NCBI RefSeq assembly: GCF_964340395.1
Contig: NC_135558.1
Location: forward strand, 10,272,001 to 10,336,000
Source: Glandiceps talaboti
Taxonomy: Eukaryota; Hemichordata; Enteropneusta; Spengelidae
Length of the DNA stretch: 64,000 nt
Direction: 5' to 3'
Shown: one piece after another, positions 53,728-64,000 of the stretch
How the letters are laid out: each line of letters starts with the position of its first letter
Position numbering within the stretch: position 1 is the stretch's first letter
The notes under the pieces: model-generated
Told to the model about the DNA's origin: nothing
The model's database searches: none
The model's input: the letters and a program-made list of their open reading frames with translations, nothing else
Translations under genes and position numbers: made by a program

Positions 53728-55370
53728 ATGCTTGTGAATGTACGCCGAATAGCATTTTTGCTGTCCATTCCGGTATTGATATTATCGGTCCGAAATCTTC
53801 AGACGTTTCTCCGTATGTCTAAACCTGGTCCAGATCAACGCCCCACTTTCCGTATCGGACAAGTCAGAAACCAGTGAGTACAGTTAATGCGACATTTCAT
53901 ATTTCTATAAATCCTCAAATAAATCACCACCTTGAGCAAAGAAACTAGCAGAAAGTGTAGAGGGGGTCGGCCTAATATAGGTTTGCCAACTGAATTTGGC
54001 TGAGGGGAAAGACAGCTAGTGATACAAAATAATAGTGGTGAAATTGTTAGTCTAGAAGCTATCCATTGATTTTGAGTCTGAAGATCTCGCAACTCACATC
54101 TAGTCAAATGGATATAACAATATTCCGTTCTTCTGTAACTGTTATTAGTTGTTATTCTTGAGGTATGACAGGTCTTTTGGATTTCAAAGGGGTAATTGAC
54201 ATCTAATGTATCCTTATGCAAATTGACTTTCAAAGTTACAACCCTTTTCAAGTTACCATACATCCATATCAAACACAGCCTAGACGGTAACTAGAAACGG
54301 GCTGTAAATTTGCAATTGTTATGATTCTCTTTCTCCTTACTCATAGCGCAATCCCTCCACTTGGTCATCCAACGGAAAATGTAACTTTATCCGACAGCAA
54401 GTTGCAGGACAGTGACGTACCGAATGTTGATTATCCAGTGGTGCCTCGTGAAAATTACATCCCCAATTTCTATACTAAATTATTGCCAGAAGAAAGAAGA
54501 AATATTGTGAGCAATAAACGTCTAAAAATTTCATTTATGCATCACCAAAAGTGTGGGGGTATGACAATGCGCAACTGTATGACGAGGGTGGCTCAAAATA
54601 TTTCTATTCATACACCATATCTTATCGCCGACACGACTATTAAACAATTCTATAAGGAAATTTCATCTGTTGATTACAGCCCCAGTGCTGATGAGTTGTG
54701 GTATTTTGGCGACGCTGCGTTTGGCATATGTGACGCTAAAATAAACAAAGGACTGTGCTCATATTTTACTATATTACGGGACCCATATGATCGCATGGTG
54801 TCTCAATACAATTACTGTTTCAAGCATCATCCTACACTACCAAAGATTTCAATCGAAAAATTTGCCATTCACAGGAGCAGTCATTTGTTTGCTCAATTGT
54901 TGTACAATGTTGAAATATGTCGAAATTCGGGATCTGCAAGTAGTAAAGAAATTCAGAAAATTGGGAATATTGATTCCATTGACACGTCAAGAGGCATACC
55001 TTGTTGGTATGCACACAAGGCATATATTGATTACCACTTGAATAAGACTTCTCAACTTAAACTTCTATCCTATGTCACTGATCACCTCGAAGACTGGTTT
55101 ATGGTGATAGGAATGACGTCTGAATATGTATTGACGCTACAAATGTTGGAAAGGGCTTATGGGGTTCCCTTCAGTCAACTTTGCGGTGGAACTCACCATC
55201 ACAATAAGATGAACACAGAAGAGAATAAGAAGGTTGAACAACGACAGAGACTTGTCAGGGATGAGAGGGTGCGCGAAGCACTTTATTATGATATCACAAT
55301 CTTCCAGGAAGCAAGAAAGATATTCGAAAAGCAAAAGGACAATTTCTTTGCTGGAAATAATGAGAACTAA
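53728..55370 (+). CDS. type II membrane sulfotransferase, copy A
   Basis: Exons 53728-53873 and 54347-55370, joined phase 2 to 1, give 389 residues. A short N-terminal tail (MLVNVRR) is followed by a hydrophobic segment at about residues 8-28, the signal-anchor plan of Golgi carbohydrate sulfotransferases. The catalytic part has the PAPS 5'-phosphosulfate loop HHQKCGGMT (about 114-122) and the 3'-phosphate motif RDPYDRMVSQY (about 193-203). The HxQKxGGxT loop resembles heparan-sulfate 6-O-sulfotransferases, but the rest does not allow a substrate to be named. NVT, NIS and NKT are possible glycosylation sites. The ATG at 53728 is chosen because it precedes the anchor, is conserved in the tandem copy, and its exon ends in a matching GTGAGT donor. 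Acceptor AG is at 53716-53717. Other membrane-bound Sulfotransfer_2-type enzymes are possible. Confidence 0.87.
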
Positions 55371-56315
55371 AGTGTTTAATTTTTTAAAGTTTTAGCCCAA
55401 TAGCACAGCCCATAGGGACTATAGGAATGACCAATGTTCATCCGTGCACGCGTGTGTGAGTCCTTAAGTGGTCAGCCATATCTCTGACACCAATGACTCA
55501 ACCAAACCTTGCACAAGTGTCAAACACTAAATAATTCTTATTCACGCCACTTACCTTGTGACCTTTTTGTCTGAAAACTCAATTTTAGAAGTGAATTTAA
55601 CATATTTTAGAGAAAAAAGACGAAATTGTCGAAATAATGGTTATTGAAATATTTTTATGTGAGTGCAGAAGACTTATTTTTCAAATACCATTGTAGATAA
55701 AAATGCTACGGAGTAAAATGTTGAGACCTCGAGCACATTTGTATTCACGCTGAAATGACCTTATTTAAACAGGGAAAGTGTGTCGAAAATTAAGAAAATT
55801 AGAAGCAAATATTGTAAAAGTTGAAATACATTAGAGTAACTGGGACCGATAAATTTTCCAGTGGTCAGCATCTGAGGGCGCAAGTATTTGTGTAGTAGGA
55901 GTACGTCGTCATGACTAATAACAAGGTAGCCATATATAAGTGTTGAGGTGTAATTGGTAATGAAAACTAAAAGACACACAATGCGCCAATCAAACATCAA
56001 ACACAAGGTCTTATTTATTATTTGAACAGTTAGTTCCTACGTTCGAAATGAATACTGATTTAATAAGTATTGGTTTTGCATGATGCCAATGTATTCAAAT
56101 ATATTTTAAACTATACGGTTGGTGTTTCCATGCCAACGGGTGTGGTCGACTGGATGAAGGTAATTAAACAAGGTGGTTGAATAATTTCAAAACTTTAGTT
56201 ATAGAAGATATATTTAAATGTAAGAATATTAAAAGTTATATGCATGGGTCATTACCATAACTAGACTACGCATGCATAGTAACTCATAAAACGGGATGCG
56301 TTTGTTATCAGTCGT
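55371..56315. other. spacer between the tandem sulfotransferase units
   Basis: The first ~100 bases match the 3' flank of copy B (AGCCCAATAGCACAGC, GGAATGACCAATGTTCATC). Then 55846-56065 matches 62385-62610, including CCATATATAA, a TATA-like word present in both. No coding exon is seen. Confidence 0.6.
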
Positions 56316-57156
56316 TTTTGATGCCTGTTGAACTAGTAAAACAAGAGAGTTCAAGTAGTGTGTGCTAGCATGCTCGGACTACATTTTTTATACTACTAAC
56401 ACCAGTCCTTAACTAGTTTTCAGCGTCCAGGTAAAAGTGGCGATGCACAGTGACGGTGTTAGACCTAATGTATTACAGCTGTAAAATACTATTTTCTAAA
56501 ACATAGTCTCCCTGTCATACATATTATTTATCACAATTCATAGACTTTTTGGTGGCTTGTTCAACTATTTTATTTGTCATTTATGGTAGGGGCAAATTGT
56601 AATGTGGCAATCACTGCTCTTCAACACTTGTAGGAATAGCGTTCTGAAGAAGAGACCACATGCTACTAGCGTCTGGTCTCCTCTTCGCTACTAGCATCGG
56701 TTCTCTTCTTAAGCTAATACTAGTAGTCTGATTCTGTGGGTTGGCCTCGTAGTACCTCGTCTATTATGTTTAGGATTTTGCAAGACCCACATGAAACCGA
56801 GACGTGTGAACAGCTCTGTATAATTTGATAACTACTTTCGCCAGATTTACCAACATGCTCCGCCCATGATAAACAACATGGATGGCGTGTGGAACGCTAC
56901 CTGGCAGTTACAAATAGTATTGTATAAGCTCCCCGAGTCTGTTCCAAACTATCGCTTGGCAAATCATAGTACATTCGTGGACAAATTAACATACCACGTC
57001 TGTATAGCCCATAGATTCTCGTGTGTTTGTGGCGAAGTTGTATCCGTCTAATTCTTACGTACAGCAATCTATCTAACAAGTTGGACTCGGTCTGGTTCAT
57101 GTTTGGACGTGGACGACAAATACACTACCAGTATAGGAACTATATCAACGGGACAG
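56316..57156 (+). promoter_or_regulatory. conserved upstream module B: putative promoter and non-coding first exon of sulfotransferase B
   Basis: Counterpart of 50102-50741. It carries an extra ~250 bases (about 56570-56820) and ends in the same GGGACAG|GTATGTA donor at 57156/57157. The distance to the coding exon acceptor (58518-58519) is 1.36 kb here, against 2.98 kb in copy A. Confidence 0.5.
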
Positions 57157-57413
57157 GTATGTATAATGGTGAGGGAAAATTTGAACTGTCTATTGAAGCA
57201 GGTACATTTACAGGAAATTTCGACTTGGCTTGCAAATGCTATTAAACGGTGCATCAAGATCAGTGAGACTGGTCACCATGTTGCATTTTATTTGAAATAG
57301 ACACAATAAAGATGACAATCAAACTTCCCTTGCAAAATGTCTGCTCTGTATTTTGCTACATTTGTATTTGTTTTTATTATCAGCAAAAATATAGTGCCGC
57401 CATTGTGTAAAGG

Positions 57414-57455
<42 letters not shown>
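57414..57455. repeat. (TG)n microsatellite
   Basis: About 20 TG units in the putative intron 1 of sulfotransferase B; the equivalent place in copy A has only a short GTGTGTGT. Confidence 0.95.
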
Positions 57456-57456
<1 letters not shown>

Positions 57457-57579
57457 GCTGTGTTTTGTCTTGAAATGCTAGGAAATACAACAGCACACGA
57501 TGTAATACAAAAGTGCATTGAATAGGTTGTCAGCGCATAATCAAACACGACACTCATGCTTAGTTAGATATGTTTACTA

Positions 57580-57725
57580 TATCAAACAAACAAACAATTA
57601 AACCAAATAAATAAATACTGCCAAACATCAACAACTGAGTAATTACAAATCAGTATCGACAACGTTTTTTATGCATCAAGAATTACTATATGTTTTCCTA
57701 TATGTGAAATAGACACAATTGTACA
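57580..57725. repeat. interspersed element with a (CAAA)n head, copy 2
   Basis: Matches 38165-38335 through ACATCAACAA, ACAAATCAGTATC, TATGTTTTCCTATATGTGAAATAG. It is absent from the equivalent intron of copy A, so it arrived after the gene duplication or was lost from A. Confidence 0.7.
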
Positions 57726-58059
57726 TACCCGACAAGGGACGTGACTGATCCCTACCAAATACAAGTAGTATACTTTTAAAGTCGTGAAATTATTGCCAAT
57801 TTGATTTCTGATTAGTAAAATTCAGTCTTACTTGAACAAACACGGTTAGAACTTATGTACTTACAAGGTGCAATTGGCATAGTCAACGAGAAGGCAACAA
57901 TTCCGACGATTTCTACGTCCTATTATCTCGTATTGAAGAATCTCGTTAGAAGTTCATAATTCCCGGGCACTTTATTTTAATCAGAAGTCAAATTGGCAAT
58001 TATTTTACGACTTTTACGAAAATATACCACTCCCATTTGGTAGGATTGGGCACATCCCC

Positions 58060-58061
58060 TG

Positions 58062-58094
<33 letters not shown>

Positions 58095-58356
58095 GGACAT
58101 TTCCATACATACATACATACATACATACATACATACATACATACATACATACATACATACATACGTACATACACAATAAATAAATAAATAAATATATACA
58201 TACATACATACATACATACATGCATACATACATACATACATACATACATACATACATACATACATACATACATACATACATTCACACATATACATACATA
58301 CATTCACACACACAGATGGACAGAGACAGACAGGCAGGCAGACAGACAGACAGACT
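58060..58356. repeat. compound tetranucleotide microsatellite (CAGA)n(CATA)n(AAAT)n(CATA)n(CAGA)n
   Basis: About 300 bases of tetranucleotides. Open frames reading MYVC or IHTY arise from them and are not genes. Confidence 0.97.
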
Positions 58357-58528
58357 AGATGAACTGTGCTCGATAATCATCGCCATTGGTCTCCATCACT
58401 CCAAACCTCTCAAATCGTGTTATGGTTTATTTGACCTGTTAAAGTGTTAAAATGCAACATAATTTAGTCATGTATATACGTCCGAATTACCCATGTACTT
58501 TTTCTTTCTTTTCTCTTAGAAACTAATT

Positions 58529-60808
58529 ATGTTTATGAATGTACGCCGAATACTAGCATTTTTGCTGTCCATTCTGGCATTGATATTAATGGTCCTAAAT
58601 CTTCAGATGTTTGTGCGTATGTCTAAACCTGGTCCAGATCGACGCCCCACTTTCCATATCGGACAAGTCAGAAACAAGTGAGTATTGTTTATTCGACATT
58701 ATATATTTCTATAAATCCTGAAATAAGTCACCACTTGAACAAAGAAACTAACAGAAAGTGTAGAGGGGGTCGGCCTAATATAGGTTTGCCAACTGAATTT
58801 GGCTGAGGGGAAAGACAACTAGTGATACAAATAACGGTGGTGAAATTGTTAGTCTAGAACTATCCGTTGATTTTGAGTCAAATGGATGTAACAATGTTCC
58901 GTGTTAAGTCTCAAATCAACACGATCAGCTGTCCTTTATGCAATTGAAGATATATAAACCAGTGACGTTATCACATCCACACAAGACTTACATTCAAACT
59001 TGAGGATTGCGTTATGATGTAAACATAATATCAGGATTGTGTTTGTCTTTAACAAAGTGTCTAATAAATTGGCGCCTGTCAACATGTGATGGATTACTAC
59101 TGACGTGCTGTTCACATTTCTGTCAGCATTTGGTCAAAGTAGATTTTCACTTGATTACAACACTTAACTAGACGTGAATTGCGAGATCTTCAGATTCAAG
59201 ACAAACGGATAACTTCTAGACTATGAAATTTTATGGGATATATAAATTGAATGTGTCAATACTTGCCAATGAAATCCTGACATTCTTCTTATGTGGATGA
59301 CATCACTTTAATGTATGAATTAAACCACCCTTTCATTTTCTCTCTTCAGTATTAACATATTCAGATACTCTTTAGGATTTTTATGAGAGTAAAATGTTAA
59401 AAATGTTAGTTCACCCACCATCTATATATGAACCATGTTATGTGTAGCGATGTAGGCATCATGGCAAAATTGCCAATCAAATAGCATTTTGTTTTGCCTG
59501 ACCTTTCTTGTTTAATGTCATATCATTTGGTTAACACAATCTTCTTCTGTAACTATTATTAGTTGTTATACTTGAGGTATAACAGGTCTCTTGAATTTCA
59601 CATGGGTAATTGACATCTAACATATGCAAATTATGCAAATTGACTTTCAAAGTTACAACCCTTTTCAAGTTACCATTCAACCATAATAAACACAGCCTAG
59701 ACGGTAACTAGAAATGGGCTGTACATTTGCAATTGTTATAATTCTCTTTCTCCTTACTCATAGCACAATCCCTCCATTTCCTCATCCAATGAAGAATGTA
59801 ACTTTATCCAAAAAGAAGTTGCAGGATGGTGACGTACCGAATGGTGATTATCCAGTGGTGCCTCGTGAAAATTACATCCCCAACTTCTTTACTAAATTAT
59901 CACCAGAAGAAAGAAGAAATATTGTGAGCAATAAACATCTAAAAATTTCATTTCTGCATAACCAAAAGTGTGGTGGTATGACAATGCGCAGGTGCATGAT
60001 AAGAGTGAGTCATAATATTTCCATTTGTATACCACAACTTATTGCCGACGCGACTATTCAACAATTCTATAAGAAAATTGCCCCTGTTGATTACAGCCCC
60101 AGTGCTGATGAGTTGTGGTATTTTGGCGACGCTGCGTTTGGCATATGTGACGCTAAAATAAACAAAGGGATGTGTTCATATTTTACCATATTACGGGACC
60201 CATATGATCGCATAGTATCTGCTTACAATTATTGTATCAACCGTAATCCAAATGATATTATATGTCGATTATGGAATGTCCAAAAGATTTCAATCGAAAA
60301 ATTCGCCATTCACACAGGCAGTCATTTGTTTGCTCAATTGTTGTATAATGTTGAAATATGTCGCCTTTTGAGATTCGGAAGTAAAGAAATTCAGAAAATT
60401 GGGAATATTGATTCCATTGGCACGTCAAGAGGCATACCTTGTTGGTATGCCCACAAAGCGTATATTGAATACCACTTGAATAAAACTTCTCAACTTAAAC
60501 TTCTATCCTATGTCACTGATCACCTCGAAGACTGGTTTATGGTGATAGGAATGACGTCTGAATATGTATTGACGCTAGAAATGTTGGAAAGGGCTTATGG
60601 GGTTCCTTTCAGTCGACTTTGCGGTGGAGCTCGCGCTCATAGAGTGAAGACTGAAGACAAGAAGAAGGTCGAACAACGACAGAGACTTGTCAGGGATGAG
60701 AGGGTGCGTGAAGCACTTTATTATGATATCATAATCTACCAGGAAGCAAGAAAGATATTCGAGGGGCAAAAGGACAACTTCTTTGCTGGAAATAATCATG
60801 AGAACTAA
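58529..60808 (+). CDS. type II membrane sulfotransferase, copy B
   Basis: Exons 58529-58677 and 59764-60808 give 397 residues. The N-terminus MFMNVRR is followed by a stronger hydrophobic anchor (about residues 8-29) than in copy A. PAPS-binding motifs: HNQKCGGMT (about 115-123) and RDPYDRIVSAY (about 194-204). The protein is collinear with copy A except for about nine extra residues after the second motif (NRNPNDIICRLW region) and a changed, more basic segment near residue 345. The C-terminal ~200 residues, including CWYAHKAYI and VIGMTSEYVLTLEMLERAYG, are nearly identical, pointing to recent tandem duplication. Acceptor AG at 58518-58519 lies 9 bases before the ATG, supporting an upstream non-coding exon. 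Substrate unknown; the predicted site is the Golgi membrane with the catalytic part in the lumen. Confidence 0.87.
58846..59225. repeat. inverted duplication inside the sulfotransferase B intron
   Basis: TTAGTCTAGAACTATCCGTT at 58848 is followed by an inverted relative at about 59165-59222 (GCGAGATCTTCAGATTCAAG, ACAAACGGATAACTTCTAGA). The inverted copy is closer to the sequence of copy A at 54045-54105 than the direct copy is. Confidence 0.7.
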
Positions 60809-63175
60809 AGTGTTCTGTTTTTATAGTTTTTAGCCCAATAGCACAGCTCGTAGGGACTATGTAGGAATGACCAATGTTCATCTGAGTACGCGTGTGATAT
60901 CTCTGACACCCATGATTCAATTTCAACCAAACCTTGCACAAATGTCAAATACTAAATAATGCGTATTGGCGCTATGTAATGTCGCGATCTATTTGTCTGA
61001 TAGGTCAGTTTTAGAAAAGAAATTTTCAAATAATAGTTATTGAAATATTTGAATGTGGATGCCTGTTATGTTGGGGAGTATGTCTTTGAACGCAGAATAG
61101 TTTTTAAAAAAAATACAACTGTGGAAAAAATGGTACGGAGTTGCATGTTGAGACACTCAAATTAGTCTTATCTTAACAGGAAAGGTGTGTCGAAAATTAG
61201 CCAAAATTAGAGAGCCAATGTAACAGGGTGAATAATTTGACTATTGTCGCATGCATTGATGTATTTTTTCATTTTTGTTTTCTTTGTTATGGCGAATTCG
61301 GTGTATTCTTTTCGAAACAGGTCATTGTGTGTTGTTTTGCAATTACCAGTAAAAAAAGATAAGCATGTGTTACGAATCACAGATCTAAAATATATCCCTT
61401 CAGGACATTTTGGTAAATTTTCATTATGAACTCTAAATTGAAGTCAAAAGCATTTAAACTTTGTACATACAGTGACATTCCGTTGCGTAACAACATAGGT
61501 CCTTGACATCTCAACATCGCTATTTCGTACCAGGTACGATTGAACTGTCAACAAGTTTTATTATGACGTGACTATTTTATGGTCTTTGAGATATGAACTT
61601 GTGTTACTAATCTAGGGAAGGTGATTGGATATTAGATCTCGGATGATGTCTTTCATCATAGACTCATACTCTAACAATAGAGATTTTGTGTAAACTTGGA
61701 AATGTATTTAAGTTGGGTTTTTAGCGCATCTCGTGGAGAGAGGCGGAGACGGAGATTGGTGATGTAATAAAATCAACCAAGTGGTTAGCTTGGCGTTCGT
61801 TGAACCAGATATGTATGTTTAGTTGTGAGTTCTACTCATCACAATCCAAGTCGGTACGGTACCTCGTAGAAGAGATGGTTTGAGAAGAAACTAGTTGGTC
61901 GGCTAATTCAACGTTATAGTCTTAAATGGAACAGATTGACGATTGGAACAGCAGTGCGAGTGAGTACTTCCCCAATTGAACATTAAATATCGATAAACTA
62001 CACAGTAAGCCGATCTACAGCGTTTTACATGTTCCTACACTGACAGTAGACATTAATAAATTTCATTCATGGTCCTCTGTGCTTATTTACTTCAGATGAA
62101 TAGTCATGAATATGCATTGCGCATCTAATAAATATTCATGTCTGCTAAGACCCGTGAAAGGCCTCCAACAACAATTATAGAGGTGAACAAGAGTTTGCAT
62201 TTGGTGTTTCGATATTTAATATGTGAAATGAAATCATGAAATGACTCCAGAACTCAAATTTTATGAAAATATCTTCATTTCCTTGAGTGGCGTTCCCCGT
62301 TAACAGTGCTGTAAAGCGCCCTAAGGCGCAAAGATAGTACATTATATCAGAAGCAAGTACTTGTCTGTGATTATAGTAACAGGGGCCGATAAATCCTCCA
62401 AGGTTCACCTTCTAAGGGCGCAAGTATTCGTCTTGTAGGAGAACGTCATTACTATTAAGAAGGTCGCCATATATAAACTATAGGAGTGGAGGTCTAATTG
62501 TTAATTAACACTATGAAACAAACACTGTTCCAATCAAACACTAAGCACAAGGCCTTATTTTTTCATTTTAACAGTTAGTTCCGATGTTTGAAATACGTAC
62601 TGGTAGTCCATTGATGAGCATCAATTGCCAGACACATACAATAGAGTGAAATGTATTTTTACATAGAAGTGAGTAGCGTGCCGTTCCTAGACATCTGCTG
62701 TCAACTATGAAAACAGTGTAAGCAATGTATATTGAGAAAGGAAAACATCAAAGACCTGATTAGTTTAATACTTACACAAGTATTTAGAATTTCGATAGAT
62801 GAATCGCATTGAGTATCTAACGTACATAAAAAAAAACTTCTTTAGAGTTGTCAAGTTCGGTCAAACAACTCTTTGATGGATTAAAGTCAGAACTATTTTC
62901 AAATTCTTAAAATTCGTCAGAGCCAGCGGTTCCAAATCTGATCTAGTTTGCATTTATAAATTTAGTATATTGAAACGATTTGTCTACTGCTTGTACGCAA
63001 TATAGCAGACGACATTTAAAAAAAAAATCCTGGTGCGTGTCATGCCCTCATACAGTCAACTACCATCATTACTCATGAATAGACACTAAATGTATCAGCA
63101 TATAATATGGATTGTTAGGAAACATTTAAACAGGAACTAAATTCAAATTAAGCAACTGGGGCCAGCTAGCATGTA

Positions 63176-63208
<33 letters not shown>

Positions 63209-63312
63209 CTGATTGATTGATTGATTGATTGATCGATCGATTTATCGATCGATGGATTGATTGATCGATCGCTCGATCGCTTGATTTATTGATTGATTTA
63301 TTATTTGGTTGA
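63176..63312. repeat. (GATT)n tetranucleotide tract with GATC variants
   Basis: ATTG/GATT repeats pass into GATCGATC-type units, then back to degenerate GATTTATT. Confidence 0.95.
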
Positions 63313-63974
63313 ATGGTTGAGCGATTGAATGATTAATTTTTATGGTGCAATATAACTTATTTTGAGTGTGATGTTGATCAATTGACTCATTTATTTTCGT
63401 TTAGACTTGCTGGCCCCTGTGATTAAGCTTGTAATATGTCATACTTGATTGTAGGAAGAAACCCAAAGCATATCAGAGTATGTGAATGGATGGAATCAAG
63501 TTGGTGTTTGGTGCACCTACATTAAAGTAATAACCTCACACATCTCATAGGCAACCAGTAACTTATTATGGTTCGGGTCAAAGTTGGGGTAGATGTTATT
63601 CTCGAATTTCTTATTATTAATAAATGAATAAACACTTATGGAATGAGCTAAATTTATCATATGTATGTATCATTATAATGAACGTGAAAAAATCACAGAG
63701 TGAATAAAAGAAAACTGGCCGAATAATAGTGACAGTATATACCATAACTTCCAAAACGATGCCTTGTACATACACTTGTGTGTACCAAGTTATAATGAAT
63801 TAGAAGTGTGTATTCTTGAGATATAGCCTAATTACCGAAAATGATTAATTACGTAAATTGCTCATTAATATTCATGGTATTTTACCAAAACCTAATCAAG
63901 TCTTGCCATTACCCTACGGAATACGTCTTCAAAATTTTGTTTGAATTGAGCAAGCCGTTATGGAGAAAACGATG

Positions 63975-64000
63975 ACACAGACAGACAGACAGACAGACAC
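63975..64000. repeat. (CAGA)n tract at the window edge
   Basis: CAGACAGACAGA runs to the last base and continues outside the window. Confidence 0.9.

Larger units (their letters stand above)
60809..64000. other. flank downstream of sulfotransferase B
   Basis: No coding exon is seen. It contains 3'-flank sequence shared with copy A (60809-60960), the second copy of the 55846-56065 block (62385-62610), a short segment near 62250-62320 resembling 8200-8265 (dispersed repeat), a (GATT)n tract and a terminal (CAGA)n tract. The repeated block may mark the start of a further, degraded unit. Confidence 0.5.

Noticed and set aside
53835-54272. 145-residue minus-strand open frame
   Set aside because: It overlaps the ATG exon and intron of sulfotransferase A on the opposite strand, and no family is recognisable.
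57977-58313. MYVC-repeat open frames of about 100 residues on the minus strand
   Set aside because: They derive from (CATA)n/(CAGA)n tetranucleotides; no start context, splice sites or homology.
59714-59763. Alternative start MGCTFAIVIILFLL for sulfotransferase B, looking like a signal peptide
   Set aside because: The hydrophobic codons are the pyrimidine tract of the acceptor. The ATG is ACG in copy A, while the upstream exon with a conserved anchor and donor exists in both copies.

Overview
This is eukaryotic nuclear DNA from an animal. Genes are split by GT-AG introns of a few hundred bases to about 9 kb. The DNA is AT-rich, full of microsatellites, minisatellites, foldback elements and a tRNA-derived SINE, and repeatedly uses ACATGTA-type words. 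The gene set (a DNMT1 close to the vertebrate form, TRIM45, FOXRED1) and the repeat style fit an invertebrate deuterostome or another marine invertebrate. A hemichordate- or echinoderm-like genome is my best guess, but the species cannot be settled from this window.

Layout. 19-15711 (+): 23 exons covering the C-terminal ~1,056 residues of DNA methyltransferase 1, from the end of RFTS through CXXC, both BAH domains, the GK linker and the whole catalytic domain; the N-terminus lies left of the window. 15712-21837: 3' flanks of two convergent genes, with diverged tandem repeats and an intact MITE. 21838-40639 (-): TRIM45, five coding exons over 18.8 kb, encoding RING, two B-boxes, a coiled coil, a filamin domain and a Cys/His-rich tail. 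40640-41443: head-to-head spacer shared with FOXRED1. 41444-48534 (+): FOXRED1, seven coding exons, 486 residues, with several foldbacks and a 113-bp minisatellite in its introns. 48535-64000: a tandem duplication of a two-coding-exon type II membrane sulfotransferase gene (389 and 397 residues). Each copy is preceded by a conserved module that ends in a splice donor and looks like a non-coding first exon.

The genes do not form a pathway: a maintenance methyltransferase, a ubiquitin ligase, a mitochondrial complex I assembly factor and Golgi-type sulfotransferases. No CRISPR, operon, rRNA or tRNA gene was seen.

The most unusual pattern is that four exons (DNMT1 exons 7 and 11, TRIM45 exons 2 and 3) have their 3' end plus 5' splice site copied one to several times into the start of the following intron. 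Other points of interest are two in-frame micro-exon candidates in DNMT1, a transposon-end pair flanking a DNMT1 exon, several long hairpin-forming inverted repeats, and repeats carrying nuclear-receptor DR1 motifs.
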